A stretch of 64,000 bases of DNA from Nannobrachium achirus (taxonomy: Eukaryota; Chordata; Actinopteri; Myctophiformes; Myctophidae), in the NCBI GenBank assembly GCA_963921795.1, contig OY997653.1:646501-710500 (forward strand), written 5' to 3'. The notes below the pieces were generated by a model. It was not told where the DNA came from and did not search any database. It saw only the letters and a program-made list of their open reading frames with translations. The position numbers and the translations under genes are program-made. How positions within the stretch are numbered: the first letter of the stretch is position 1; each line of letters begins with the position of its first letter. Shown one piece after another: positions 23,491-36,308 of the stretch.

Positions 23491-25280
23491 AGGGCCCGAG
23501 CACACACAGTGTGAGGACCCTATTGTAATTGCAAAGATTATTATTATTCTTCCCCCTAAAGAATCGCGTTTTTGAGGCGCAAAACGTACTCCAAAAGTTG
23601 CGCAACTTTGCAAGCACATCACAAGTGGCGAAAAATTACGTATTTAAAAAAAAAAAAAAGTGGGCGGGGCCTAATGGCGCAACAGCGCCCCCTACAAAAT
23701 TTCAACGCAACAGCCCCACTAGACGGTTTCACCTACACGTACGAAAATCGGTACACATCTGTATCGTGTCCGGACTCACAAAAAAGTCTCTCGGCGCCAC
23801 GTCCGAAACCAAACAGGAAGTCAGCCATTTTGACTAATTAGTGGCGTTTTGGTGTATTTTTGGACGTTTTCATGTGTCGCACTTTAACGAACTCCTCCTA
23901 GGGGGTTAATCGGATCAACTTCAAGTTCGCTCGGCATACTCAAGACACCTTAACGATGAAAAGTTGTGCGAATCGTGAGTTTTCGTAAAACGGCGTGCCC
24001 GTGGCGAAGCGTCAAACTTCCTTCGCCAAACAGGAAGTGCCCCCTCTTCTGATTGGTCCATACTTGATTGTTCCTTTTTTTGGCTGTTACTCATCAACCG
24101 TTTATCGTACAGAGTTGTGGCTGGTATCATATGACTTGACTAAGTGTCCTTCACCTTAATTGGTTTAACTAAGCCCCGCCCCCTCTTCTGATTGGCCGAA
24201 ACTTGATTGTTCCTTTTTTGGCTGTTACTCATCAACCGTTTATCGTACAGAGTTGTGGCTGGTATCATATGACTTGATTAAGAGTCCTTAACCTTAATTG
24301 ACGCTTCCTTCGCCAAACAGGAAGTGCCCTTCACCAAACAGGAAGTGCCTCTATAACTCATGAACCGTTTGTCGTACAGACTCGCGGCTGGTGTCATAAC
24401 ATTTTTTTTTTCTCAAACATTTTTTTTTCTCAATTTTTTTTTTCTCAAATTTTTTTTTCTCAATTTTTTTTTTCTCAAATTTTTTTTTTCTCAAATTTTT
24501 TTTTCTCAAATTTTTTTTTCTCAAATTTTTTTTTCTCAAATTTTTTTTTCTCAAATTTTTTTTTTCTCAAATTTTTTTTTTCTCAAATTTTTTTTTTTCA
24601 AAATTTTTTTTTTCTCAAATTTTTTTTTCTCAATTTTTTTTTCTCAAATTTTTTTTTTCTTAAATTTTTTTTTCTCAAATTTTTTTTTCTCAAATTTTTT
24701 TTTCTCAAAATTTTTTTTTCTCAATTTTTTTTTCTCAATTTTTTTCTCAAATTTTTTTTCTCAAAATTTTTTTTTCTCAATTTTTTTTAATTTAATGCTA
24801 ATGCTAAAAAATGTTAATGCTAACACATGCTAATGCTAACAAATGCTAATGCTAACTCGCTAATGCTAACACATGTTAATGCTAACAAATGCTAATGCTA
24901 ATGTTAACAAATGCTAATGCTAACAAATGCTAACGTGCTAATGCTAATGTTAACACATGCTAATGCTAACAAATGCTAATGCTAACACATGCTGATGCTA
25001 ACAAATGCTAATGCTAACATGCTAATGCTAATGCTAACACATGCTAATACTGACACATGCTATTGCTAACAAATGCTAATGCTAACAAATGCTAACACAT
25101 GCTAATAATAACAAATGTTAAAAACTGCTAATGCTAATGTTAACAAATGCTAATGCTAACACATGCTAATAATAACAAATGCTAATGCTGATTCTTAAAT
25201 TCTAATGCTAATTGGCTGCTACCCCTTGTGACGTGGGTAGATCTCCGAGGGCCCGGTCATTGCTGCTTGCAGCTTTAATT
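23491..25280 (+). repeat. Satellite unit 12 with hexamer array
   Basis: One header, duplicated ggctgttactc segment, T-rich VNTR 24400-24792, ATGCTAAC-type array 24794-25214, no right arm. Same architecture as unit 11. Confidence 0.92.
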
Positions 25281-26807
25281 ATTATTATTATTCTTCCCCC
25301 TAAAGAATCGCGTTTTTGAGGCGCAAAACGTACTCCAAAAGTTGCGCAACTTTGCAAGCACATCACAAGTGGCGAAAAATTACGTATTTAAAAAAAAAAA
25401 AAAGTGGGCGGGGCCTAATGGCGCAACAGCGCCCCCTACAAAATTTCAACGCAACAGCCCCACTAGACGGTTTCACCTACACGTACGAAAATCGGTACAC
25501 ATCTGTATCGTGTCCGGACTCACAAAAAAGTCTCTCGGCGCCACGTCCGAAACCAAACAGGAAGTCAGCCATTTTGACTAATTAGTGGCGTTTTGGTGTA
25601 TTTTTGGCCGTTTTCACGGGTCGCACTTTAACAAACTCCTCCTAGGGGGTTAATCGGATCAACTTCAAGTTCGCTCGGCATACTCAAGACACCTTAACGA
25701 TGAAAAGTTGTGCGAATCGTGAGTTTTCGTAAAACGGCGTGCCCGTGGCGAAGCGTCAAACTTCCTTCGCCAAACAGGAAGTGCCCCCTCTTCTGATTGG
25801 TCCATACTTGATTGTTCCTTTTTTTGGCTGTTACTCATCAACCGTTTATCGTACAGAGTTGTGGCTGGTATCATATGACTTGATTAAGAGTCCTTAACCT
25901 TAATTGACGCTTCCTTCGCCAAACAGGAAGTGCCCTTCACCAAACAGGAAGTGCCTCTATAACTCATGAACCGTTTGTCGTACAGACTCGCGGCTGGTGT
26001 CATAATTTTTTTTTTCTCAAAAATGTTTTTTTCTCAAATTTTTTTTTTCTCAAATTTTTTTTCTCAAATTTTTTTTTCTCAATTTTTTTTTTCTCAAAAA
26101 TTTTTTTTCTCAAATTTTTTTTTCTCAAATTTTTTTTTTCTCAATTTTTTTTCTCAAAAATTTTTTTTTCTCAAATTGTTTTTCTCAACATTTTTTTTTC
26201 TCAATTTTTTTTTCTCAAAATTTTTTTTTCTCAATTTTTTTTTCTCAAAAATGTTGCTAATGCTAATGCTAACAAATGCTAATGCTAACATGCTAATGCT
26301 AACAAATGCTAATGCTAACATGCTAATGCTAATGCCAATGCTAACAAATGCTAATGCTAACATGCTAATGCTAACATGCTAATGCTAATGCTAACAAATG
26401 CTAATGCTAATGCTAACATGCTAATGCTAATGCTAACAAATGCTAATGCTAATGCTAACATGCTAATGCTAATGCCAATGCTAACAAATGCTAATGCTAA
26501 CATGCTAATGCTAACATGCTAATGCTAATGCTAACAAATGCTAATGATAACACATGCTAATGCTAATAATGCTAATGCTAATGCTAAAAATGCTAATGCT
26601 AATGCTAACACATGCTAATGCTAACAAATGATAATGTTAACAAATGCTAATGCTAACTAATGCTAATGCTTACACTTGCTAATGCTAACATGCTAATGCT
26701 AACAAATGCTAATGCTGATTAAAAAATTCTAATGCTAATTGGCTGCTACCTCTTGTGACGTGGGTAGAGCTTCGAGGGCCCGGTCATTGCTGCTTGCAGC
26801 TTTAATT
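25281..26807 (+). repeat. Satellite unit 13 with hexamer array
   Basis: No header. T-rich VNTR 26005-26249 and ATGCTAAC-type array 26251-26740 with its own higher-order pattern (atgccaatgctaac recurs near 26333 and 26472). No right arm. Confidence 0.92.
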
Positions 26808-28508
26808 AGGGCCCGAGCACACACAGTGTGAGAGGACCCTATTGTATTTGCAAAGATTATTATTATTATTATTTTCCCGAAAGTAAATCGCGTTTTTGAG
26901 GCGCAAAACGTACTCAAAAAGTTGCGCAACTTTGCACACACATCACAAGTGGCGAAAATTTACGTATTTAAAATAAAATAAAAGGGGGCGTGGCCTAATG
27001 GCGCAACAGCGCCCCCTACAAAACTTCGTGCCTCAAGCCCCACCATACGGTTTCACCTACACGTACGAAAATCGGTACACATCTGTATCGTGTCCGGACT
27101 CACAAAAAAGTCTCTCGGCGCCACGTCCGAAACCAAACAGGAAGTCAGACATTTTGACTAATTAGTAGCGTTTTGGTGTATTTTTGGCCGTTTTCACGTG
27201 ACGCACTTTAACGAACTCCTCCTAGGGGGTTAATCGGATCAACTTCAAGTTCGCTCGGCATACTCAAGACACCTTAGCGATGAAAAGTTGTGCGAATCGT
27301 GAGTTTTCGTAAAACGGCGTGCCCGTGGCGAAGGGTCAAACTTCCTTCACCAAACAGGAAGTGCCCCCTCTTCTGATTGGTCCATACTTGATTGTTCCTT
27401 TTTTTGGCTGTTACTCATCAACCGTTTATCGTACAGAGTTGTGGCTGGTATCATATGACTTGATTAAGAGTCCTTAACCTTAATTGACGCTTCCTTCGCC
27501 AAACAGGAAGTCAGCCATTTTGACTAATTAGTGGCGTTTTGGTGTATTTTTGGACGTTTTCACGTGTCGCACTTTAACGAACTCCTCCTAGGGGGTTAAT
27601 CGGATCAACTTCAAGTTCGCTCGGCATACTCAAGACACCTTAACAATGAAAAGTTATCAAAATCGTGAGTTTTCGTAAAACGGCGTGCCCGTGGCGAAGG
27701 GTCAAACTTCCTTCACCAAACAGGAAGTGCCCCCTCTTCTGATTGGTCCATACTTGATTGTTCCTTTTTTTGGCTGTTACTCTTCAACCGTTTATCCTAC
27801 AGAGTTGTGGCTGGTATCATATGACTTGATTAAGAGTCCTTAACCTTAATTGACGCTTCCTTCGCCAAACAGGAAGTGCCCTTCACCAAACAGGAAGTGC
27901 CTCTATAACTCATGAACCGTTTGTCGTACAGACTTGCGCCTGGTGTCATAATTTTTTTTTTCTCAAAAATTTTTTTTTCTCAAAAAATTTTTTTTCTCAA
28001 AAATTTTTTTTTCTCAAAAATCTTTTTTCTCAAAAATTTTTTTTTCTCAAAATTTTTTTTTCTCAATTTTTTTTTTCTCAAATTTTTTTTTCTCAATTTT
28101 TTTTTTCTCAATTTTTTTTTTCTCAAATTTTTTTCTCAAATTTTTTTTTTCTCAAAATTTTTTTTTTCTCATTTTTTTTTCTCAATTTTTTTTTCTCAAG
28201 TTTTTTTGTCTCAAAATTTTTTTTCTCAAAAATCTTTTTTCTCAATTTTTTTTTCTCAAAAAAATTTTTTTCTCAAATTTTTTTTTTCTCAAATTTTTTT
28301 CTCAAATTTTTTTTTTTCTCAACATTTTTTTTTGAGAAAAACTTTAAACTATCGTTAAAGTGCGACCCGTGATAACGGCCAAAAATGCGCCAAAACGCCA
28401 CTAATTAGTCGAAATGGTTGACTTCCTGTTTGGTTTCTGATTGCCTGCTGGCCTTGTGACGTGGGTAGAGCTGCGAGGGCCCGGTCATTGCTGCTTGCAG
28501 CTTTAATT
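26808..28508 (+). repeat. Satellite unit 14 with internal duplication
   Basis: One header. About 380 bp from the left arm through the second caaacaggaag motif is repeated inside the unit (about 27509-27890). T-rich VNTR 27950-28334, right arm present. Confidence 0.92.
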
Positions 28509-29833
28509 AGGGCCCGAGCACACACAGTGTGAGGACCCTATTGTAATTGCAAAGATTATTATTATTATTCTTCCCCCTAAAGAATCGCGTTTTTGAGGCG
28601 CAAAACGTACTCCAAAAGTTGCGCAACTTTGCAAGCACATCACAAGTGGCGAAAAATTACGTATTTAAAAAAAAAAAAAAGTGGGCGGGGCCTAATTGCG
28701 CAACAGCGCCCCCTACAAAATTTCAACGCAACAGCCCCACTAGACGGTTTCACCCACAAGTACAAAAATCGGTACACATCTGTATTGTGTCCGGACTCAC
28801 AAAAAAGTCTCTCGGCGCCACGTCCGAAACCAAACAGGAAGTCAGCCATTTTGACTAATTAGTGGCGTTTTGGTGTATTTTTGGACGTTTTCATGTGTCG
28901 CACTTTAACGAACTCCTCCTAGGGGGTTAATCGGATCAACTTCAAGTTCGCTCGGCATACTCAAGACACCTTAACGATGAAAAGTTGTGCGAATCGTGAG
29001 TTTTCGTAAAACGGCGTGCCCGTGGCGTAGCGTCAAACTTCCTTCACCAAACAGGAAGTGCCCCCTCTTCTGATTGGTCCATACTTCATTGTTCCTTTTT
29101 TTGGCTGTTACTCATCAACCGTTTATCGTACAGAGTTGTGGCTGGTATCATATGACTTGATTAAGAGTCCTTAACCTTAATTGACGCTTCCTCCGCCAAA
29201 CAGGAAGTGCCCTTCACCAAACAGGAAGTGCCTCTATAACTCATGAACCGTTTGTCGTACAGACTCGCGGCTGGTGTCATAACATTTTTTTTTTCTCAAC
29301 ATTTTTTTTCTCAATTTTTTTTCTCAAATTTTTTTTTCTCAAATTTTTTTTTCTCATATTTTTTTTTCTCAAATTTTTTTTTCTCAAATTTTTTTTTCTC
29401 AAATTTTTTTTTTCTCAATTTTTTTTTTCTCAATTTTTTTTTTCTTAATTTTTTTTTTCCTCAAATTTTTTTTTTCTCAAAATTTTTTTTTTCCCAAATT
29501 TTTTTTCTCAAATTTTTTTTTTCTCAAATTTTTTTTTCTCAATTTTTTTTTCTCAAAACATTTTTTTCTCAAAAAAATTTTTTCTCAACATTTTTTTTTC
29601 TCAAATTTTTTTTTCTCAAATTTTTTTTTCTCAAATTTTTTTTCTCAAATTTTTTTGGGAGAAAAACGTTAAACTATCGTTAAAGTGCGACCCGTGATAG
29701 CGGCCAAAAATGCGCCAAAACGCCACTAATTAGTCGAAATGGCTGACTTCCTGTTTGGTTTCTGATTGGCTGCTGGCCTTGTGACGTGGGAAGAGCTCCG
29801 AGGGCCCGTCCATTGCTGCTTGCAGCTTTAATT
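28509..29833 (+). repeat. Satellite unit 15
   Basis: One header. T-rich VNTR 29283-29659, including a rare ctcatatt monomer, both arms. Near-identical to unit 16 from the left arm onwards. Confidence 0.92.
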
Positions 29834-31148
29834 AGGGCCCGAGCCACACACAGTGTGTGAGGACCCTATTGTATTTGCAAAGATTATTATTATTATTATT
29901 TTCCCGAAAGTAAATCGCGTTTTTGAGGCGCAAAACGTACTCAAAAAGTTGCGCAACTTTGCACACACATCACAAGTGGCGAAAATGTACGTATAAAAAA
30001 AAAAAAAAAGGGGGGCGTGGCCTAATGGCGCAACAGCGCCCCCTACAAAACTTCGTGCCTCAAGCCCCACCATACGGTTTCACCTACACGTATGAAAATC
30101 GGTACACATCTGTATCGTGTCCGGACTCACAAAAAAGTCTCTCGGCGCCACGTCCGAAACCAAACAGGAAGTCAGCCATTTTGACTAATTAGTGGCGTTT
30201 TGGTGTATTTTTGGACGTTTTCATGTGTCGCACTTTAACGAACTCCTCCTAGGGGGTTAATCGGATCAACTTCAAGTTCGCTCGGCATACTCAAGACACC
30301 TTAACGATGAAAAGTTGTGCGAATCGTGAGTTTTCGTAAAACGGCGTGCCCGTGGCGTAGCGTCAAACTTCCTTCACCAAACAGGAAGTGCCCCCTCTTC
30401 TGATTGGTCCATACTTCATTGTTCCTTTTTTTGGCTGTTACTCATCAACCGTTTATCGTACAGAGTTGTGGCTGGTATCATATGACTTGATTAAGAGTCC
30501 TTAACCTTAATTGACGCTTCCTCCGCCAAACAGGAAGTGCCCTTCACCAAACAGGAAGTGCCTCTATAACTCATGAACCGTTTGTCGTACAGACTCGCGG
30601 CTGGTGTCATAACATTTTTTTTTTCTCAACATTTTTTTTCTCAATTTTTTTTCTCAAATTTTTTTTTCTCAAATTTTTTTTTCTCATATTTTTTTTTCTC
30701 AAATTTTTTTTTCTCAAATTTTTTTTTCTCAAATTTTTTTTTTCTCAATTTTTTTTTTCTTAATTTTTTTTTTCCTCAAATTTTTTTTTTCTCAAAATTT
30801 TTTTTTTCCCAAATTTTTTTTCTCAAATTTTTTTTTTCTCAAATTTTTTTTTCTCAATTTTTTTTTCTCAAAACATTTTTTTCTCAAAAAAATTTTTTCT
30901 CAACATTTTTTTTTCTCAAATTTTTTTTTCTCAAATTTTTTTTTCTCAAATTTTTTTTCTCAAATTTTTTTGGGAGAAAAACGTTAAACTATCGTTAAAG
31001 TGCGACCCGTGATAGCGGCCAAAAATGCGCCAAAACGCCACTAATTAGTCGAAATGGCTGACTTCCTGTTTGGTTTCTGATTGGCTGCTGGCCTTGTGAC
31101 GTGGGAAGAGCTCCGAGGGCCCGTCCATTGCTGCTTGCAGCTTTAATT
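29834..31148 (+). repeat. Satellite unit 16
   Basis: The header has an extra c (gagccacacac) and ends gtgtgtgagg. VNTR 30613-30974 repeats the rare ctcatatt monomer and the final gggagaaaaacg of unit 15, and is shorter by about one monomer. Confidence 0.92.
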
Positions 31149-32465
31149 AGGGCCCGAGCCACACACAGTGTGTGAGGACCCTATTGTATTTGCAAAGATT
31201 ATTATTATTATTATTTTCCCGAAAGTAAATCGCGTTTTTGAGGCGCAAAACGTACTCAAAAAGTTGCGCAACTTTGCACACACATCACAAGTGGCGAAAA
31301 TGTACGTATAAAAAAAAAAAAAAAGGGGGGCGTGGCCTAATGGCGCAACAGCGCCCCCTACAAAACTTCGTGCCTCAAGCCCCACCATACGGTTTCACCT
31401 ACACGTATGAAAATCGGTACACATCTGTATCGTGTCCGGACTCACAAAAAAGTCTCTCGGCGCCACGTCCGAAACCAAACAGGAAGTCAGCCATTTTGAC
31501 TAATTAGTGGCGTTTTGGTGTATTTTTGGACGTTTTCATGTGTCGCACTTTAACGAACTCCTCCTAGGGGGTTAATCGGATCAACTTCAAGTTCGCTCGG
31601 CATACTCAAGACACCTTAACGATGAAAAGTTGTGCGAATCGTGAGTTTTCGTAAAACGGCGTGCCCGTGGCGTAGCGTCAAACTTCCTTCACCAAACAGG
31701 AAGTGCCCCCTCTTCTGATTGGTCCATACTTCATTGTTCCTTTTTTTGGCTGTTACTCATCAACCGTTTATCGTACAGAGTTGTGGCTGGTATCATATGA
31801 CTTGATTAAGAGTCCTTAACCTTAATTGACGCTTCCTCCGCCAAACAGGAAGTGCCCTTCACCAAACAGGAAGTGCCTCTATAACTCATGAACCGTTTGT
31901 CGTACAGACTCGCGGCTGGTGTCAAAACATTTTTTTTTTCTCAACATTTTTTTTCTCAATTTTTTTTCTCAAAAATTTTTTTTTCTCAAATTTTTTTTTT
32001 CTCAAATTTTTTTTTCTCAAATTTTTTTTTCTCAAATTTTTTTTTCTCAAATTTTTTTTTCTCAATTTTTTTTTTCTTAATTTTTTTTTTCCTCAAAATT
32101 TTTTTTTCTCAAATTTTTTTTTTCTCAAATTTTTTTTTTCTCAAATTTTTTTTCTCAAATTTTTTTTTTCTCAAATTTTTTTTTCTCAATTTTTTTTTCT
32201 CAAAACATTTTTTTCTCAAAAAATGTTTTTCTCAACATTTTTTTTTCTCAATTTTTTTTTTCTCAAATTTTTTTTCTCAAATTTTTTTTTGAGAAAAACG
32301 TTAAACTATCGTTAAAGTGCGACCCGTGATAGCGGCCAAAAATGCGCCAAAACGCCACTAATTAGTCAAAATGGCTGACTTCCTGTTTGGTTTCTGATTG
32401 GCTGCTGGCCTTGTGACGTGGGAAGAGCTCCGAGGGCCCGTCCATTGCTGCTTGCAGCTTTAATT
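31149..32465 (+). repeat. Satellite unit 17
   Basis: Same gagccacacac header variant as unit 16. T-rich VNTR 31928-32291, both arms. Confidence 0.92.
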
Positions 32466-33483
32466 AGGGCCCGAGCACACACAGTGTGAGGACCCTATTG
32501 TAATTGCAAAGATTATTATTATTATTATTATTATTATTCTTCCCCCTAAAGAATCGCGTTTTTGAGGCGCAAAACGTACTCCAAAAGTTGCGCAACTTTG
32601 CAAGCACATCACAAGTGGCGAAAAATTACGTATTTAAAAAAAAAAAAAAGTGGGCGGGGCCTAATTGCGCAACAGCGCCCCCTACAAAATTTCAACGCAA
32701 CAGCCCCACTAGACGGTTTCACCCACAAGTACAAAAATCGGTACACATCTGTATTGTGTCCGGACTCACAAAAAAGTCTCTCGGCGCCACGTCCGAAACC
32801 AAACAGGAAGTCAGCCATTTTGACTAATTAGTGGCGTTTTGGTGTATTTTTGGACGTTTTCATGTGTCGCACTTTAACGAACTCCTCCTAGGGGGTTAAT
32901 CGGATCAACTTCAAGTTCGCTCGGCATACTCAAGACACCTTAACGATGAAAAGTTGTGCGAATCGTGAGTTTTCGTAAAACGGCGTGCCCGTGGCGTAGC
33001 GTCAAACTTCCTTCACCAAACAGGAAGTGCCCCCTCTTCTGATTGGTCCATACTTCATTGTTCCTTTTTTTGGCTGTTACTCAACAACCGTTTATCGTAC
33101 AGAGTTGTGGCTGGTATCATATGACTTGATTAAGAGTCCTTAACCTTAATTGACGCTTCCTCCGCCAAACAGGAAGTGCCCTTCACCAAACAGGAAGTGC
33201 CTCTATAACTCATGAACCGTTTGTCGTACAGACTCGCGGCTGGTGTCATAACATTTCTTTTTTCTCAACATTTTTATTTCTCAAATTTTTTTTCTCAAAT
33301 TTTTTTTTGAGAAAAACGTTAAACTATCGTTAAAGTGCGACCCGTGATAGCGGCCAAAAATGCGCCAAAACGCCACTAATTAGTCGAAATGGCTGACTTC
33401 CTGTTTGGTTTCTGATTGGCTGCTGGCCTTGTGACGTGGGAAGAGCTCCGAGGGCCCGTCCATTGCTGCTTGCAGCTTTAATT
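32466..33483 (+). repeat. Satellite unit 18 (short VNTR)
   Basis: The long (ATT)n header and very short VNTR (33251-33309) match unit 6 essentially base for base, including the attctcaacatttttatttctc irregularity. Confidence 0.92.
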
Positions 33484-34778
33484 AGGGCCCGAGCACACAC
33501 AGTGTGAGGACCCTATTGTAATTGCAAAGATTATTATTATTCTTCCCCCTAAAGAATCGCGTTTTTGAGGCGCAAAACGTACTCCAAAAGTTGCGCAACT
33601 TTGCAAGCACATCACAAGTGGCGAAAAATTACGTATTTAAAAAAAAAAAAAAGTGGGCGGGGCCTAATTGCGCAACAGCGCCCCCTACAAAATTTCAACG
33701 CAACAGCCCCACTAGACGGTTTCACCCACAAGTACAAAAATCGGTACACATCTGTATTGTGTCCGGACTCACAAAAAAGTCTCTCGGCGCCACGTCCGAA
33801 ACCAAACAGGAAGTCAGCCATTTTGACTAATTAGTGGCGTTTTGGTGTATTTTTGGACGTTTTCATGTGTCGCACTTTAACGAACTCCTCCTAGGGGGTT
33901 AATCGGATCAACTTCAAGTTCGCTCGGCATACTCAAGACACCTTAACGATGAAAAGTTGTGCGAATCGTGAGTTTTCGTAAAACGGCGTGCCCGTGGCGT
34001 AGCGTCAAACTTCCTTCACCAAACAGGAAGTGCCCCCTCTTCTGATTGGTCCATACTTCATTGTTCCTTTTTTTGGCTGTTACTCATCAACCGTTTATCG
34101 TACAGAGTTGTGGCTGGTATCATATGACTTGATTAAGAGTCCTTAACCTTAATTGACGCTTCCTCCGCCAAACAGGAAGTGCCCTTCACCAAACAGGAAG
34201 TGCCTCTATAACTCATGAACCGTTTGTCGTACAGACTCGCGGCTGGTGTCATAACATTTTTTTTTTCTCAACATTTTTTTTCTCAATTTTTTTTCTCAAA
34301 ATTTTTTTTTTCTCAAATTTTTTTTTTCTCAAATTTTTTTTGCTCAAATTTTTTTTTCTCAAATTTTTTTTTCTCAAATTTTTTTTTTCTCAATTTTTTT
34401 TTTCTTAATTTTTTTTTTCCTCAAAATTTTTTTTTCTCAAAATTTTTTTTTCTCAAATTTTTTTTCTCAAATTTTTTTTTTCTCAAATTTTTTTTTCTCA
34501 ATTTTTTTTTCTCAAAACATTTTTTTCTCAAAAAATTTTTTTCTCAACATTTTTTTTTCTCAAATTTTTTTTTCTCAAATTTTTTTGCTCAAATTTTTTT
34601 TTTGAGAAAAACGTTAAACTATCGTTAAAGTGCGACCCGTGATAGCGGCCAAAAATGCGCCAAAACGCCACTAATTAGTCGAAATGGCTGACTTCCTGTT
34701 TGGTTTCTGATTGGCTGCTGGCCTTGTGACGTGGGAAGAGCTCCGAGGGCCCGTCCATTGCTGCTTGCAGCTTTAATT
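33484..34778 (+). repeat. Satellite unit 19
   Basis: One header, T-rich VNTR 34255-34605, both arms. Counterpart of unit 7. Confidence 0.92.
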
Positions 34779-36006
34779 ATTATTATTCTTCCCCCTAAAG
34801 AATCGCGTTTTTGAGGCGCAAAACGTACTCCAAAAGTTGCGCAACTTTGCAAGCACATCACAAGTGGCGAAAAATTACGTATTTAAAAAAAAAAAAAAGT
34901 GGGCGGGGCCTAATTGCGCAACAGCGCCCCCTACAAAATTTCAACGCAACAGCCCCACTAGACGGTTTCACCCACAAGTACAAAAATCGGTACACATCTG
35001 TATTGTGTCCGGACTCACAAAAAAGTCTCTCGGCGCCACGTCCGAAACCAAACAGGAAGTCAGCCATTTTGACTAATTAGTGGCGTTTTGGTGTATTTTT
35101 GGACGTTTTCATGTGTCGCACTTTAACGAACTCCTCCTAGGGGGTTAATCGGATCAACTTCAAGTTCGCTCGGCATACTCAAGACACCTTAACGATGAAA
35201 AGTTGTGCGAATCGTGAGTTTTCGTAAAACGGCGTGCCCGTGGCGTAGCGTCAAACTTCCTTCACCAAACAGGAAGTGCCCCCTCTTCTGATTGGTCCAT
35301 ACTTCATTGTTCCTTTTTTTGGCTGTTACTCATCAACCGTTTATCGTACAGAGTTGTGGCTGGTATCATATGACTTGATTAAGAGTCCTTAACCTTAATT
35401 GACGCTTCCTCCGCCAAACAGGAAGTGCCCTTCACCAAACAGGAAGTGCCTCTATAACTCATGAACCGTTTGTCGTACAGACTCGCGGCTGGTGTCATAA
35501 CATTTTTTTTTTCTCAACATTTTTTTTCTCAATTTTTTTTCTCAAAAATTTTTTTTTCTCAAATTTTTTTTTTCTCAAATTTTTTTTTCTCAAATTTTTT
35601 TTTCTCAAATTTTTTTTTCTCAAATTTTTTTTTCTCAATTTTTTTTTTCTTAATTTTTTTTTCCTCAAAATTTTTTTTTCTCAAATTTTTTTTTTCTCAA
35701 ATTTTTTTTCTCAAATTTTTTTTTTCTCACATTTTTTTTTCTCAATTTTTTTTTCTCAAAACATTTTTTTCTCAAAAATTTTTTTTCTCAACATTTTTTT
35801 TTCTCGAATTTTTTTTCTCAAATTTTTTTTTGAGAAAAACGTTAAACTATCGTTAAAGTGCGACCCGTGATAGCGGCCAAAAATGCGCCAAAACGCCACT
35901 AATTAGTCGAAATGGCTGACTTCCTGTTTGGTTTCTGATTGGCTGCTGGCCTTGTGACGTGGGAAGAGCTCCGAGGGCCCGTCCATTGCTGCTTGCAGCT
36001 TTAATT
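34779..36006 (+). repeat. Satellite unit 20
   Basis: No header, T-rich VNTR 35501-35832, both arms. Counterpart of unit 8 and the last full unit. Confidence 0.92.
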
Positions 36007-36181
36007 AGGGCCCGAGCACACACAGTGTGAGAGGACCCTATTGTATTTGCAAAGATTATTATTATTAGGGCCCGAGCACACACAGTGTGAGGACCCTATT
36101 GTAATTGCAAAGATTATTATTATTATTAGGGCCCGAGCACACACAGTGTGTGAGGACCCTATTGTAATTGCAAAGATTATT
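36007..36181 (+). repeat. Triple header repeat at right edge of array
   Basis: Three consecutive copies of the ~59-bp header start at 36007, 36067 and 36128. They are distinguished by gtgtgagagg, gtgtgagg and gtgtgtgagg after the palindrome and by ttgtattt versus ttgtaatt. No body follows, so the array ends here. Confidence 0.92.
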
Positions 36182-36182
36182 A

Positions 36183-36308
36183 GTGGCCAAGGCCACGAAG
36201 TGGCAAAAGCCTTGGCCACTCATTGTTATTGGACTTCAGCACTATTATTAGTGGCCAAGGCCACGAAGTGGCAATGCCTTGGCCACTCATTGTTATTGGA
36301 CTTCATCT
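36183..36308 (+). repeat. GGCC foldback repeat, two tandem copies
   Basis: Two ~66-bp units start at 36183 and 36250. Each has GTGGCCAAGGC and its exact inverted complement GCCTTGGCCAC about 15 bp apart, then cattgttattggacttca. The second copy has a shortened loop. They sit exactly at the (ATT)n junction between the satellite and the next array. Confidence 0.85.

Larger units (their letters stand above)
7656..36181 (+). repeat. Satellite-like array of ~1.0-1.8-kb VNTR-bearing units
   Basis: One partial and 20 complete head-to-tail units. Typical order: header (gggcccgagcacacacagtgtg...), (ATT)n, cttccccctaaagaatcgcg, an A-rich run, gcgccccctac, left inverted arm (gaaaccaaacaggaagtcagcc...), cctcctagggggttaatcgg, ccgtttatcgtacagag, gaaccgtttgtcgtacagac, VNTR, right inverted arm, then ctccgagggccc and GCTGCTTGCAGCTTTAATT. 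Non-VNTR parts are highly similar between units, while VNTR length and type vary strongly. No protein function is supported. Repeated frames (89 and 69 codons) sit at the same place in every unit only because the units are copies. Confidence 0.95.

Noticed and set aside
7656-36181. CRISPR-like array
   Set aside because: The repeats are ~1.3-kb satellite units or short VNTRs without unique spacers, in a eukaryotic context.
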